A stretch of DNA of 64,000 nucleotides. Origin: Burkholderia plantarii (GTDB lineage Bacteria > Pseudomonadota > Gammaproteobacteria > Burkholderiales > Burkholderiaceae). Location of the stretch: positions 248,001 to 312,000 of the forward strand of contig NZ_CP007213.1 in the NCBI RefSeq assembly GCF_001411805.1, written 5' to 3'. Made by a program: the position numbers and the translations under genes. Shown here piece after piece: positions 1-20,054 of this stretch. The first letter of the stretch is position 1; every line of letters starts with the position of its first letter. Under the pieces are notes generated by a model. It had not been told where the DNA came from, did not search any database, and saw only the letters and a program-made list of their open reading frames with translations.

Positions 1-10521
<10,521 letters not shown>

Positions 10522-10600
10522 GGAAGTCTGGCGTGTCGGTCGACGGAAAACGGAGCCGCTTGCTGGCAGGCACCTGGCGCGGAATGGAAATTTTGCAGAA

Positions 10601-11413
10601 CTACGAAACAGGCGTGAAATCGACGAGCAGGATGGTGCGCATGCCCGGCAGCGCCGGGTCGTCGCATGACACCGAGGTGACGTGGTGGCTGACCGCCTCG
10701 TCGTCGATCACGTAGCTGTCCAGTGCCTCGTGCAGGGTGAAGACCTGCAACTGATCGTCCGGCACGGCTTCGACGCGCCAGCCCGAAAACCTGGGCGGTG
10801 CGATGTAGTTGACGCCGCCTTTTGCGTTGTGGCGGCGGATCAGATGCGCGGCCGTGTAGGGCTGGCCGTCGCGATGCAAGCAGTCGGGGGTGATGCGCGC
10901 GGGCTCGGTGCCGATCGCCGTCATGCAGATCATGTGCAGGCCGCAGAGCAGCGTCTCGTGGCGTTCCGGCAGCGGCGTCAGGTCGAGGTCGTGCCAGATC
11001 AGCCGGTTGATCAGGCCGGTCTCGAGCACCTCCGAGCCCAGGCGGCGGAAACGGCGCACCACGCCGCCGTATTCGGGCTGGTAGATCTCGTCCTGCTGGT
11101 ATTCGATCTCGATGCCGCCGTCCTCGGCGCGATGTCCGGGACGCCAGGCGATCTGACGGCTCGCCAGATCGACGATGCCCTCGCAGTAGGCGCGGCGACG
11201 CCCGTCGCCGCCGAAGCGGTCGAGTGGCAATGATTCGCCGTAGCGCGCGAGAAAGTCGAGTTCGTCGCGCTCATGTGCCGTCAAAGCGAAATCGTCGGCA
11301 TCGAAACGCGCCCATCCAAGTTCGCTCAATCGATTCCGGATTCCAATTATCCCGAGATTATCGGTACTGAGACTTTCGTGAGAAACGACAATTTCTTGAG
11401 AAACGTTGTCCAT
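10601..11413 (-). CDS. glbB: 2-oxoglutarate/Fe(II) amino-acid hydroxylase, GlbB-like (probable lysine 4-hydroxylase)
   Basis: A 270-residue protein of the 2OG-Fe dioxygenase family to which isoleucine hydroxylases belong (Pfam 2OG-Fe_Oxy_2). The iron triad can be read as His180-x-Asp182 in CLHRDGQPY with a distal His at 243 or 244 (SHHVTS), and Arg259 is placed to hold 2-oxoglutarate. GlbB of the glidobactin pathway is an established lysine 4-hydroxylase. Here the enzyme sits directly upstream of a synthetase whose first A domain has a basic-residue code, so free lysine is the inferred substrate, hydroxylated before loading. The start ATG lies just after an AT-rich divergent intergenic region; no strong Shine-Dalgarno is seen. 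Another amino-acid hydroxylase specificity is possible, because the family is not predictable from sequence alone. Confidence 0.78.
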   Translation of the reverse strand: MDNVSQEIVVSHESLSTDNLGIIGIRNRLSELGWARFDADDFALTAHERDELDFLARYGESLPLDRFGGDGRRRAYCEGIVDLASRQIAWRPGHRAEDGGIEIEYQQDEIYQPEYGGVVRRFRRLGSEVLETGLINRLIWHDLDLTPLPERHETLLCGLHMICMTAIGTEPARITPDCLHRDGQPYTAAHLIRRHNAKGGVNYIAPPRFSGWRVEAVPDDQLQVFTLHEALDSYVIDDEAVSHHVTSVSCDDPALPGMRTILLVDFTPVS

Positions 11414-11660
11414 AAAATTTTAAATTCCAAAATAAGGAACTCGGCGGGTTTTCGATCGAGGCGCATTGAATCATGGCGACAAAGTGAAGTCTGTAGAGGA
11501 TTTTCGGGACATTCATGAAAAATGGATTTTGTAATTTATATGTATGCGAATTATAAAAACAACACTGTCCCGGAAATCATGGGCTGACAATGTGAATCGA
11601 TATGGAGTCAAATTCGACGCAATTAGATTTAGGTTTTTTTATTTAAAAGGGAAATGCGTG
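11414..11660. promoter_or_regulatory. AT-rich divergent promoter region of the biosynthetic cluster
   Basis: These 247 bp separate the two divergent transcription units and are far richer in A and T than the genes. Near-inverted arms TTTCGGGACA (11502-11511) and TGTCCCGGAAA (11566-11576) face each other across 54 bp and could be a regulator site, but they differ by one base. No regulator gene is present on either side within the window. Promoter hexamers were not assigned with confidence. Confidence 0.5.
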
Positions 11661-11903
11661 ATGCCGAATCCATTTGATAATGACGCTGCCGAATTCACGG
11701 TTCTGCGCAATGCCGAAGGCCAGCATTCGCTTTGGCCGGCTTTCGCCGCGCAACCGGCCGGCTGGGACCGCCGGCACGGACCGGCATCGCGTGCCGACTG
11801 CCTGCGTTTCGTCGAGACGCATTGGACCGATATCCGGCCGTTGAGCGGGCAACGCGATGCCGCCGGCGCGACCGCGCGCGGTGACAACCCGCGGAGCCGC
11901 TGA
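11661..11903 (+). CDS. glbE: MbtH-like NRPS accessory protein (GlbE-like)
   Basis: An 80-residue protein with the MbtH signature: an N-terminal NPFDND start, the core SLWP, the PAGW segment, and WTDIRP near the C terminus, followed by a non-conserved tail of about 15 residues. MbtH proteins bind adenylation domains and are needed for their folding or activity; in glidobactin synthesis an MbtH protein (GlbE) supports the Thr-activating GlbF. The ATG at 11661 is preceded by a purine-rich AAAAGGGAAA ribosome site, which decides the start over longer in-frame extensions. Its stop is two bases before the GTG start of the threonine NRPS, so translation is probably coupled. Confidence 0.93.
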   Translation: MPNPFDNDAAEFTVLRNAEGQHSLWPAFAAQPAGWDRRHGPASRADCLRFVETHWTDIRPLSGQRDAAGATARGDNPRSR

Positions 11904-11905
11904 CC

Positions 11906-14530
11906 GTGCGCGACGACCTCTCCGTGTTCTCCGGCGTCGCGACGCCGGCGCTCGCCGTTGCCGATCCGCTGGCGTTCTGGCGCGACGCGCTGGCCGGGCT
12001 GCCGGCCTGCCTGGCGCTGCCGACGGATCGCCCGCGCAGCGCGGCCAGGCCGGTGTCCGGGCAGCTAGGCTTTCATGTGGACGGCGCGCGCCATGCGAAG
12101 CTCTCGAGCTTGGCGCGAAGCCGTGACGTGACACTGTTCGACGTGGTGCATGCCGCCACGGCGATCGTCCTGGGCGCGCTCGCCGCCGAGACCGATCTGG
12201 CGATCGGCACATGCGCGAGCGATTCACGCGGCCTCGTCGAGCCGAACCTTGTCGCGCTGCGCCTGGACCTGGCCGGCAATCCGAGCGCCGTCGATCTGAT
12301 CCAGCGCGCCGGTTCGGCCAATCGCCGGGCGCTCGCGCATGGCGATATCCGGTTCGATGAGGTGGTGCAGGCCGCAGGCATTGAACCCGCCGGCCACCAC
12401 CCGGTATTCCAGGTCATGCTGGTCATCTCGGACAATCCGGCGCCGGAGCAGACGGCCTGGATCGAGCAGGGCGGCGACATCGCGCTCGCGCTTCACGACA
12501 CGCGTCGCTCCCTGGCCGGCACCATCGCGTATGCGGCACAACTCTACGATCGCGCCACCATCGAGACGCTCGGCGAACGCCTGCTTGGCGTGCTCGACGC
12601 GATCGCGGCGAATCCCGCGGTTCGGCTTTCCGACTTGCCGCTGCTCACGCCCGCCGAACGCGATCGCTTGCGCGTCTGGGCGAACCCGGAGCGCGATCTC
12701 GGGGCGGCGACGCTGCCCGGGCTGTTCGAGGCACGGGTCGCGCTCACGCCCGTGGCCCCGGCTGTCAGCTTCGAAGGCGAGACGATCGACTATGCGCAAC
12801 TGAACGCGCGCGCGAACCGGCTCGCCCACCACCTGATCGCGCAGGGCGTTGGCCCGGGCGATATCGTCGCGCTCGCCTTGCCGCGCTCGATCGCGATGAT
12901 CGTCGCGATCGTTGCCGTCACCAAGACGGGCGCGGCATACCTGCCCCTCGATCCGGACTATCCGGCCGAGCGCCTGCAATACATGGTGGACGATGCGCGG
13001 CCCAAGGCCGTCGTCACCCTGTCCGGAGTCGCCGTCGCGGATGCGGCATGCGCCATCCGGATCACACTCGACGACCCGGCCACGGCAGCGGAACTCGCGA
13101 GCATGCCTCCCGACAATCCCGGCGCCGCCCGGCCCGACATCGGCCCGGTGCCGCACGACACCGCCTATGTGATCTACACCTCGGGCTCCACCGGCAAGCC
13201 CAAGGGCGTGATGGTCTCGCATCGCAACGTCGCGAGACTGTTCGCGGCGACGCACGCTGAGTTCGGCTTCGGCGCCGACGACGTCTGGACCATGTTCCAC
13301 TCCTACGCGTTCGACTTCTCCGTCTGGGAGATCTGGGGAGCACTGCTGCACGGCGGGCGCCTCGTCGTGGTGCCCTATCTGCTCAGCCGTTCGCCGTCGG
13401 GCTTCCTGCAGTTGCTCGCGCAGGAGCGTGTCAGCGTGCTGAACCAGACGCCGTCGGCGTTTTACCAGCTGGCCGAGGAGATGCGCGCGCAGGGCGAACC
13501 GGCGCCGCCCGCGCTGCGCTACGTGGTGTTCGGCGGCGAGGCGCTCGAGACGGCCTTGCTGCGAGACTGGTACGAACGCCATGGCGACGGCGGCCCGCGG
13601 CTCGTCAACATGTACGGCATCACTGAAACGACCGTGCATGTGACCCACGTCGCGCTCGATGCCGGCCATCTCGATGCGGCCGGCAACAGCCCGGTGGGGC
13701 GGCCGATTGCCGACCTCAACGTGCATCTGCTCGACGCGCACCTGAATCCGGTGCCGCCCGGCACGATCGGCGAGCTGTATGTGTCCGGCGCCGGACTTGC
13801 GCATGGTTACCTGAATCGCCCGGGCATGAGCGCCGGACGCTTTATCGCCTGCCCGTTCGGCCCGGCGGGCAGCCGCATGTATCGCAGCGGCGACCTTGCC
13901 CGCTGGCGCGCCGACGGCACACTCGACTACCTTGGGCGTGCCGACGACCAGGTCAAGATTCGGGGTTTCCGCATCGAACTGGGCGAGATCGAGGCGGCGC
14001 TGGCCGGTGCGCCCGATGTTGCCCATGCGCGCGTCACGGTGCATGAGAGCGGCGACGGCGACCGGCGTCTGGTTGCCTACGTGGTGCCGAAGGACGCGGC
14101 GGTGCTCGACACGGCCGCGGTCGCTCGCCATGCCGCCGACCTGCTGCCGACGTTCATGCTGCCGGCCGCGGTGATCGGACTCGAGCGCCTGCCCCTGACC
14201 ACCAATGGCAAGCTCGACCGCGCGCGTCTTCCGAAACCCGAGTTCGATGCCGGCGGCAAGCACACGCGCGAGCCGTGCGGCGAGGAGGAGCTCGCGATCG
14301 CCGCGCTGTTCTGCAAGGTGCTGGATCTGCCGCAGGTCGGTGCCGAGGTGAGTTTTTTCGACATCGGCGGCCACTCCCTGCTCGCGATGAAACTCGTCAG
14401 CCAGGTCCGGACGAGCTTGCGCAAGCGCATCTCGATGCGCGACGTATTCGACAAGCCGACGGTTGCACTGCTAGCGCCGCTGATATTCTCGTCCGGCGAG
14501 CCGGCGCGGGACAAGGCGGTGGGGCGCTGA
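11906..14530 (+). CDS. glbF: Threonine-activating NRPS with half condensation domain, A and PCP (GlbF-like)
   Basis: 874 residues. Residues 1-255 are only the C-terminal lobe of a condensation domain: they begin around the FWRDAL...LPTDRPR linker and keep late motifs ([13 protein letters not shown]), but no HHxxxDG lobe exists and the MbtH stop is two bases upstream, so there is no room for it. The A domain follows ([10 protein letters not shown] near 424), then a PCP with GGHSL, Ser824. The specificity code read from [23 protein letters not shown] and [11 protein letters not shown] is DFWNVGMVHK, one conservative change from the classic threonine code. Glidobactin GlbF is a C-A-T module that N-acylates threonine through its own C domain; this copy cannot do so unaided. 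The start is GTG, and the stop overlaps the next ATG by one base. Confidence 0.88.
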   Translation: MRDDLSVFSGVATPALAVADPLAFWRDALAGLPACLALPTDRPRSAARPVSGQLGFHVDGARHAKLSSLARSRDVTLFDVVHAATAIVLGALAAETDLAIGTCASDSRGLVEPNLVALRLDLAGNPSAVDLIQRAGSANRRALAHGDIRFDEVVQAAGIEPAGHHPVFQVMLVISDNPAPEQTAWIEQGGDIALALHDTRRSLAGTIAYAAQLYDRATIETLGERLLGVLDAIAANPAVRLSDLPLLTPAERDRLRVWANPERDLGAATLPGLFEARVALTPVAPAVSFEGETIDYAQLNARANRLAHHLIAQGVGPGDIVALALPRSIAMIVAIVAVTKTGAAYLPLDPDYPAERLQYMVDDARPKAVVTLSGVAVADAACAIRITLDDPATAAELASMPPDNPGAARPDIGPVPHDTAYVIYTSGSTGKPKGVMVSHRNVARLFAATHAEFGFGADDVWTMFHSYAFDFSVWEIWGALLHGGRLVVVPYLLSRSPSGFLQLLAQERVSVLNQTPSAFYQLAEEMRAQGEPAPPALRYVVFGGEALETALLRDWYERHGDGGPRLVNMYGITETTVHVTHVALDAGHLDAAGNSPVGRPIADLNVHLLDAHLNPVPPGTIGELYVSGAGLAHGYLNRPGMSAGRFIACPFGPAGSRMYRSGDLARWRADGTLDYLGRADDQVKIRGFRIELGEIEAALAGAPDVAHARVTVHESGDGDRRLVAYVVPKDAAVLDTAAVARHAADLLPTFMLPAAVIGLERLPLTTNGKLDRARLPKPEFDAGGKHTREPCGEEELAIAALFCKVLDLPQVGAEVSFFDIGGHSLLAMKLVSQVRTSLRKRISMRDVFDKPTVALLAPLIFSSGEPARDKAVGR

Positions 14531-15933
14531 TGCAGACCGCTCATGATGTTCGCCCGCCGGACGCAGGCGCCGCCGGGCTCGGCCTCAATGACCTGTTCGA
14601 TATCGAAGATGCGCTCGAGGCCGACCAGATTACCGCGGAGCAGAGCCCGAGCGTCCTGCTCGCGGCCTTGCGCGCGGTCGCGCCGAGCGTCGAATCGGTC
14701 ACGCCGCTGGCGCCTTCGCAACGCGACTTGTACCTGCATGCCTGTCGCGATCCGGACAACCTGACTTACATCCTGGCTTATGCCCTTGCCTTGCGTGCCG
14801 ATGTCGATGTCGACGCCTGGCGCGCGGCATTGCGTGTGGCGGAACGGCGTGCCCCGACGTTCCGCAGTCGGTATGTCGAGATCCGGCAGGCGCTGCTCCA
14901 GATCGTCGATACGCAGGCAATCGCGCCGCTCGAGGTGATCCGGGTGGCCGACGCGGCCGCGGCGGCAAGCGTGATCGAAGCCGCGCGCAGCCGGCCGTTC
15001 GAGCTGTTCGACGGGGCGGTTCGACATCTGCTGCTGCTCGGCGACGGGTTCGCGACGGCGGTGCTGGTGGCACACCATATTGCCATCGACACCATGTCGG
15101 CGGCGCTGTTCTTCGGCGAGGTGTTCGCGGCGTGGGCGGCGGCCGGGGCCGGCGGGGCAGGGAGCACCGGCGCCGTTGTCGACGAACGCTTCACCGAGTG
15201 GGCCGGGCGAGCGGCGGCGACGGTCGACAGCGCACCCGCGATAGCGGCGTGTCGCGATGCTTTTGTCGGCACGCGCGCGCTGCTGCCCGCGGCACTGGCG
15301 GGACACGAAACGCGCAACCATGTGCGGCTCGATACCGGCAGCGTCCGCGTCCTGGCGCGCTGGTGCGCGAAAAACAAGCTGCAACTGGCGGCGGGGCTGA
15401 AATATGCGGCAGCCCAGGTGCTGGCGGAGCGGTTCTCGCCGGCCGCGGATTTCGTGCTGTACGACGTGATCAGCGACCGCTCGTTGCGGCACATGACCAG
15501 CATTGGCTGCCATTACCGCATGCTGCCCCTGGTCCTGACCCGCGAGATGCTGGCCGGCACCGATCCATGCTCGGGCGCGGTCTCGTTTCAACAGTATCTG
15601 CGTGACGAGACGGCGCGATTGCCGGTATCGATGCTGGCCGTGTCGACCCTGCCGGGCGAGCGGGGCGCGCCGGTATTTTTCAACTATTTCGACTATGTCG
15701 GCATGGCGCCGCTGCTCGAATTGCCGGATACCGAGCACCCCGGCACGCGGCCGGCACGCTTCGATGTGTATGACCGCATCGATGACGGCGAGACGCATCT
15801 GCTGTTCTACCGCGAGCACGACGGCTTCGGCATCACCGTGCGCAGCCGGCATCCCGCGATGGCCGGCCAGGCGATAGCCGAGGCGATCGCGGCACGAGTC
15901 ATGACCTGGGCCGGCGGCAGCGTACCCGCCTGA
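14530..15933 (+). CDS. Free-standing NRPS condensation-domain protein
   Basis: 467 residues forming one complete condensation fold with nothing attached. The catalytic motif reads VAHHIAIDTMS, with His182, His183 and Asp187; the usual Gly after Asp is Thr. An early SQRDLYLH stretch matches the C1 motif. A non-conserved leader of about 60 residues precedes the fold. The start overlaps the previous stop (TGATG), so it is co-translated with the threonine NRPS. Because that NRPS lacks the histidine-bearing lobe, this protein is the obvious candidate to acylate threonine or to link it to the hydroxylysine module; this is inference. A similar free condensation protein may exist in known syrbactin clusters, but I cannot confirm its name from memory. 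Confidence 0.82.
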   Translation: MQTAHDVRPPDAGAAGLGLNDLFDIEDALEADQITAEQSPSVLLAALRAVAPSVESVTPLAPSQRDLYLHACRDPDNLTYILAYALALRADVDVDAWRAALRVAERRAPTFRSRYVEIRQALLQIVDTQAIAPLEVIRVADAAAAASVIEAARSRPFELFDGAVRHLLLLGDGFATAVLVAHHIAIDTMSAALFFGEVFAAWAAAGAGGAGSTGAVVDERFTEWAGRAAATVDSAPAIAACRDAFVGTRALLPAALAGHETRNHVRLDTGSVRVLARWCAKNKLQLAAGLKYAAAQVLAERFSPAADFVLYDVISDRSLRHMTSIGCHYRMLPLVLTREMLAGTDPCSGAVSFQQYLRDETARLPVSMLAVSTLPGERGAPVFFNYFDYVGMAPLLELPDTEHPGTRPARFDVYDRIDDGETHLLFYREHDGFGITVRSRHPAMAGQAIAEAIAARVMTWAGGSVPA

Positions 15934-15971
15934 GACGGCCCGTTCGATCGAACCTTATAGGAATGCTATCG

Positions 15972-16229
15972 ATGAAAGAAGCACTGAAACAGTATCTGCA
16001 GACGAACTTTCTTTTCGAGTTCGATGAGCAGGTCACCGAAGACAGCGATCTGTTCGAGGCTGGAATTCTCGATTCGTTCGGCTACATCCACCTGATCAGC
16101 CACCTTGAACGCGAGTACGGCGTGCGCTTCGACGAGGGGGAGAGCGAGATTCGCCATGCGGTATCGCTGACGCAACTGGTGACGCTTGTCGAATCGAAAC
16201 GACGCGAACCGGTTCAAGGGGAGTCGTGA
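15972..16229 (+). CDS. Stand-alone carrier protein (ACP/PCP, DltC-like)
   Basis: 85 residues from the ATG at 15972, chosen over 15963 because the AGGA at about 15958-15961 is spaced correctly only for the later codon. The phosphopantetheine site is LFEAGILDSFGY with Ser35; the DSF form resembles DltC-type and other discrete carriers more than module PCPs. A free carrier next to a free condensation protein suggests that an acyl or aminoacyl group is handed over in trans, perhaps the fatty acyl starter. No acyl-AMP ligase is in the window to load it. The gene ends two bases before the amidotransferase start. Confidence 0.85.
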   Translation: MKEALKQYLQTNFLFEFDEQVTEDSDLFEAGILDSFGYIHLISHLEREYGVRFDEGESEIRHAVSLTQLVTLVESKRREPVQGES

Positions 16230-16230
16230 C

Positions 16231-18198
16231 ATGTGCGGAATTGTCGGGTTTTACCGCAGCGAGCTCTCTCCCGCGCACTATCCCCGGATCGTGCGCGACA
16301 TGCTGGGACAGATCCAGCATCGCGGCCCGGATGAAGCCGGCTACTTCGTCGACGATCGCCTGGCGATGGGCACGGCCCGGCTGAGCATCATCGACCTGAA
16401 GTCGGGCACCCAGCCTATCGGCAGCGCGGACCATCGTTACTGGCTCTGCTATAACGGCGAGCTGTACAACTACCGCGAGATCCGCGACGAGCTGCACGCC
16501 GGCGGTTATTCGTTTCATACCGATTCGGATACCGAGGTCGTGCTCAATGCGTGGATCGCCTGGGGGCCGCGCTGCCTGCAGCGGTTCAACGGCGCATTCG
16601 CGTTCTCGATCTACGACAGCGCGAGCGGGCGCCTTCATCTGGTGCGCGACCGTTATGGCAAGCGCCCCCTGTTCGTCGCCCGGCGCGGCGGCGCCGTGCT
16701 GTTTGCCTCGGAGATGAAGGCGTTTCTCGCTTATCCCGAGTTTCGTTTTCAGTTCGATCGCGAGCAGCTCGCGTCGATCTTCGCCACCTGGACGCCCTTG
16801 CCGGGACAGAGCGCTTATGCCGGCATCGAGCAGTTGCCGATGGGCGAGTATCGGGTGATCGACGGCAACCAGATGGAGTCGGTATGCTGGGCCGAGCTCG
16901 AACTCGAGGGCGCGTCGCCGCCCGCCTCGCAGGACGAGGCGATCGAGCGAATCCGCGGCGAGCTCGATCGCGCGGTGGATCTTCGGCTTCGCAGCGATGT
17001 CGAGGTCGGTGTGTATGCCAGCGGCGGTCTCGATTCGTCGATCATCGCGCACATCGCGGCCGGCAAGACCACGCGCAAGCTGCGCACGTTCTCGGTGCAG
17101 TTCGAGGATGCGGAATTCGATGAATCGGCGGAGCAGCAGGCCCTGAGCGCCCATCTCGGGACGGAGCACACGGCCGTGCATATCAGGGATATCGACCTGG
17201 TCGACGCGTTCGGCGACGCGCTGCGCCACGCCGAGGTGCCGGCATTCCGTACCGCCTTCGTGCCGATGTATCTGCTGTCGCGCCGGGTGCGCGAAGCCGG
17301 CATCAAGGTGGTGCTCAGCGGCGAGGGCGCCGACGAGGCCTTCCTGGGCTACGGCATCTTCAAGGATACGCAGCTGCTTTCCAGATGGCATGAGCTCGAC
17401 GATGCCACACGCATGCGCCGCATGGCCCAGCTCTATCCGTACCTCAGCCATTTCAGCGGAGACGACGGGCATCGCCGCATGATCGGGCTTTACCAGCAGT
17501 TCGCGGAGGAGCGGCTGCCGGGGCTGTTCTCGCACCAGATGCGCTACCAGAATGGGCGCTTTGCCGCGCGTCTGCTCAAGGGGCCGAGCGAGCCGTTCGC
17601 GGCACTGACCTCGCTGGTGGCCGACGAGCCGGGATATGCGCGGCTGTCGCCGGTGCAGAAGGCCCAGTGGCTCGAATTCCGTACCTTGTTGTCGGGTTAT
17701 CTGCTGTCCACGCAGGGCGATCGCATGGCGCTCGCGCATGGGGTGGAAAATCGCTGCCCGTTCCTCGATCCGGCCGTGGTGGAACTGGCGGCCTCGGTCA
17801 ACCTTCGCTTCGACGACGGCTTCGACGAGAAACGCTTGCTCAAGCTCGCCTACGCCGACGTGCTGCCGCCCAGCATCATCAACAAGGGGAAATTCCCCTA
17901 TCGCGCGCCGGACAGCGCCGCCTTTGTGCGTTCAAGGCCGGATTATCGAGACCTGTTCGCCGACCGCGACGTGATCCAGGAAATCGACGTACTGGATCCG
18001 CGCTTCGTCGAGGGTCTGATCGCACGGATCTTCGACAGTCCGCCCGAGCAGATCGGCACCAAGGAGAATCAGGCTTTCGTGTTGCTCGCCTCGACGCTCT
18101 GGTTGCATCGATGGTTCGTGCGCGGCGAGGCGCGGGTACGGCAATGGCGCGAGATTCCCGTGCATGAAGTCGACAGGCGCAGCGTGATGGTCGAATGA
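16231..18198 (+). CDS. Asparagine-synthetase-like glutamine-dependent amidotransferase
   Basis: 655 residues of the AsnB family. The start at 16231 gives MCGIVGFYR, exposing the nucleophilic Cys of the N-terminal glutaminase domain after Met removal; AAGGGGAG lies just upstream. The ATP-pyrophosphatase loop SGGLDSS is near residue 264, and the later GEGADE segment is intact, so both half-reactions look functional. In primary metabolism this would make asparagine, but as last gene of a tightly packed biosynthetic operon it more likely amidates, or otherwise forms an amide bond on, a pathway intermediate, as AsnB homologues do in some peptide antibiotic and beta-lactam clusters. No glidobactin step requires it, so it hints at a modified product or a supply role. 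Confidence 0.85.
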   Translation: MCGIVGFYRSELSPAHYPRIVRDMLGQIQHRGPDEAGYFVDDRLAMGTARLSIIDLKSGTQPIGSADHRYWLCYNGELYNYREIRDELHAGGYSFHTDSDTEVVLNAWIAWGPRCLQRFNGAFAFSIYDSASGRLHLVRDRYGKRPLFVARRGGAVLFASEMKAFLAYPEFRFQFDREQLASIFATWTPLPGQSAYAGIEQLPMGEYRVIDGNQMESVCWAELELEGASPPASQDEAIERIRGELDRAVDLRLRSDVEVGVYASGGLDSSIIAHIAAGKTTRKLRTFSVQFEDAEFDESAEQQALSAHLGTEHTAVHIRDIDLVDAFGDALRHAEVPAFRTAFVPMYLLSRRVREAGIKVVLSGEGADEAFLGYGIFKDTQLLSRWHELDDATRMRRMAQLYPYLSHFSGDDGHRRMIGLYQQFAEERLPGLFSHQMRYQNGRFAARLLKGPSEPFAALTSLVADEPGYARLSPVQKAQWLEFRTLLSGYLLSTQGDRMALAHGVENRCPFLDPAVVELAASVNLRFDDGFDEKRLLKLAYADVLPPSIINKGKFPYRAPDSAAFVRSRPDYRDLFADRDVIQEIDVLDPRFVEGLIARIFDSPPEQIGTKENQAFVLLASTLWLHRWFVRGEARVRQWREIPVHEVDRRSVMVE

Positions 18199-18303
18199 GA
18201 ATGCGGCAGGCGTCGGCCGGATGGGTATTGTCAGGTTCGACGTCCCCCCGCTCTTGAGTAGCACGACGCTTTAGAGTCCAATCACGTAGTCAGGAGATTG
18301 GGC

Positions 18304-18567
18304 ATGAAGAAACGATTCACCGAAGAGCGGATCATTGGTTTCCTGCGCGAGGCGGAGGCCGGCTTGCCGATCAAGGAGCTTTGTCGGCAGCATGGCTTTT
18401 CCGAGGCAAGCTACTACCTGTGGCGCAGCAAGTTCGGCGGCATGAGCGTGTCCGACGCGAAGCGCCTGAAAGAACTGGAGGCCGAAAACAACCGGCTGAA
18501 GCAGTTGCTCGCGGAATCGATGCTGGAGAACGAAGTCACTCGCGAGGCGCTACGAAAAAAGTGGTGA
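18304..18567 (+). CDS. IS3-family transposase OrfA
   Basis: 87 residues starting MKKRFTEERIIGFL, with the helix-turn-helix segment KELCRQHGFSEASYYLWRSK and a leucine-rich coiled coil (residues about 55-80) used for multimerisation. AGGAGAT is placed seven bases before the ATG. In this IS group OrfA ends at an A-rich slippery run so that a -1 frameshift makes the OrfAB transposase; the run of seven A at 18554-18560 is present here. Confidence 0.93.
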   Translation: MKKRFTEERIIGFLREAEAGLPIKELCRQHGFSEASYYLWRSKFGGMSVSDAKRLKELEAENNRLKQLLAESMLENEVTREALRKKW

Positions 18568-18603
18568 GCGCACCGTCACGCCGAGACTTGGTGCGCCGGC
18601 GGC

Positions 18604-19413
18604 TTGAGCGAGCGACATGCGTTGCGGGTGATCGGCATGAGCGCCAGCGCTTATCGCTATCAGCCCGCGCCGGACCGCAATCTCACCTTGCGGGCGCAGA
18701 TCGTCGCATTGGCGCAGCGGCACCGTCGCTATGGCTCGGGCATGATTTATCTGAAGCTGCGGCAGTCCGGCATGATCGTGAACCACAAGCGCGTGGAGCG
18801 GTTGTACGCGCAAGAGAAACTGCAGGTGCGCCGGCGCAAGCGCAAGAAGGTTCCGGTTGCGCAACGCCAGCCATTGGGCCGACCGTCGGCTGCCAATCAG
18901 GTGTGGTCAATGGATTTTGTGTTCGACCGCACGGCTGAAGGCCGCGTGATCAAGAACCTGACCGTGGTCGACGATGCCACGCACGAAGCCGTGGCCATTG
19001 TGCCGGAGCGGGCAATCGGTGGGCATGCATTGACGCGAATCCTCGATCGCGTTGCATTGCTTCGCGGCTTGCCGAAGGCGATTCGGACCGACAACGGCAA
19101 GGAGTTCTGCGGTTGGGCAATGTTGACCTGGGCGCATCGGCGAGGCGTAAAGCTGTTTCTGATCGAACCTGGCAAGCCGAACCAGAATGCCTATATCGAG
19201 TCATTCAACGGACGCTTCCGCAACGAATGCTTGAATGAGCACTGGTTTACCAGCCTGTCTCATGCCAAGGTGCTGATCGAGACATGGCGACGAGAATACA
19301 ACGAAGAGCGGCCGAAGAAATCGCTGGGCGGGCTAACGCCTGCGACCTACGCTCGCCAACTGGCGGCAAAAACAGAGACTTCAACCCCGGATTCTAAAGT
19401 CGGGCGCTACTGA
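18604..19413 (+). pseudogene. IS3-family transposase OrfB (rve/DDE integrase), reading frame broken at its 5' end
   Basis: The catalytic part is complete: WSMDFVFD, RTDNGKEF and AYIESFNGRFRNE carry the D-D-E residues of the integrase fold, and the C terminus is intact. In the -1 frame after the A-run the expected KKVVSAPSRRDLVR segment is readable, but the rest (GLSERHALRVIG onwards) lies in a different frame, the same frame as OrfA after its stop. A small out-of-frame deletion near 18595-18603 therefore separates the frameshift product from the catalytic domain. The element probably cannot make normal OrfAB, though OrfB alone may still be translated from the TTG at 18604. Confidence 0.75.
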
Positions 19414-19562
19414 AAATGGGGGACGTCGGTGAAGCGGCGTCTCCGGAGCGCACACTGCCCCCGTTCCCTCGGACGTCATGCTGCCATTCAGAAGAGTGGC
19501 GACGATCGCATGGTCCCCCATCCGCTCGAACGTGAAACGGACTAGCTTCCCGGATTCGGCGC

Positions 19563-20033
19563 TGGAAAGGCAGGCCAAAAACTGGGCCAAACCCCACCGA
19601 TCGCGCACGACCAGGGTCCAAACACCACGTCCTCGTAGACGCGAACGGCGTTCCTGTCAGTGCGATCCTGACCGGCGCGAACCGCAACGATGTCACGCAA
19701 CTGCTGCCGTTGGTCGACGCGATCCCGCCGATTCGCGGCACTCGCGGCCGACCGCTTCGCAAGCCCAAGGTCATCTACGCCGACCGTGGCTACGATTCCG
19801 ACTCGCATCGCCGCCGACTTCGCGAGCGCGGCATCAGACCGGTCATCGCCAGGCGCCGCACCGAACACGGCAGCGGCCTCGGCAAATTCCGTTGGGTCGT
19901 CGAACGGACTCATTCGTGGCTCCATGGTTTCCGTCGTCTTCGCACTCGCTTCGAACGCCGATCTGACATTCACGAAGCATTCCTCAAACTAGCCTGCTCG
20001 CTCGTCTACTGGAACATCTTCAGCCGATCTGAG
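19563..20033 (+). pseudogene. IS5-family transposase remnant, C-terminal two-thirds
   Basis: A reading frame from about 19563 encodes the typical IS5-type stretch GPNPTDRARPGSKHHVLVD, then LTGANRNDV, VIYADRGYDSD, RRTEHGSGLGKFRWVVERT, and ends near YWNIF. The N-terminal part is missing, and there is no stop at the natural C terminus: the frame continues into antisense sequence of the neighbouring SDR gene. It is debris, not a functional transposase, and it abuts the IS3-type element on its left. Confidence 0.85.
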
Positions 20034-20054
20034 CGGCCTTTTCGAACTGGCCTC

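Larger units (their letters stand above)
18238..19428 (+). mobile_element. IS3-family insertion sequence, IS407-like group, disrupted
   Basis: The ends are inverted repeats: CGACGTCCCCC at 18238-18248 matches the reverse complement of 19418-19428, and similarity continues inward (GAGTAGC...CTTTAGAGTCC against GGATTCTAAAG...GCTAC). Inside are orfA and orfB transposase genes of the IS407-like type. I found no matching 4-bp target duplication at the two ends, and the right end runs straight into an IS5-type remnant, so the element probably sits in, or recombined with, older IS debris. It marks the right border of the biosynthetic cluster. Confidence 0.85.

Noticed and set aside
12224..15852. Minus-strand frames of 591-716 codons opposite the threonine NRPS and condensation genes
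   Set aside because: Antisense shadows of well-supported plus-strand genes; no recognisable protein, no ribosome sites.
18234..19432. Target-site duplication around the IS3-type element
   Set aside because: For each plausible end position the four flanking bases on left and right differ, so no duplication can be claimed.
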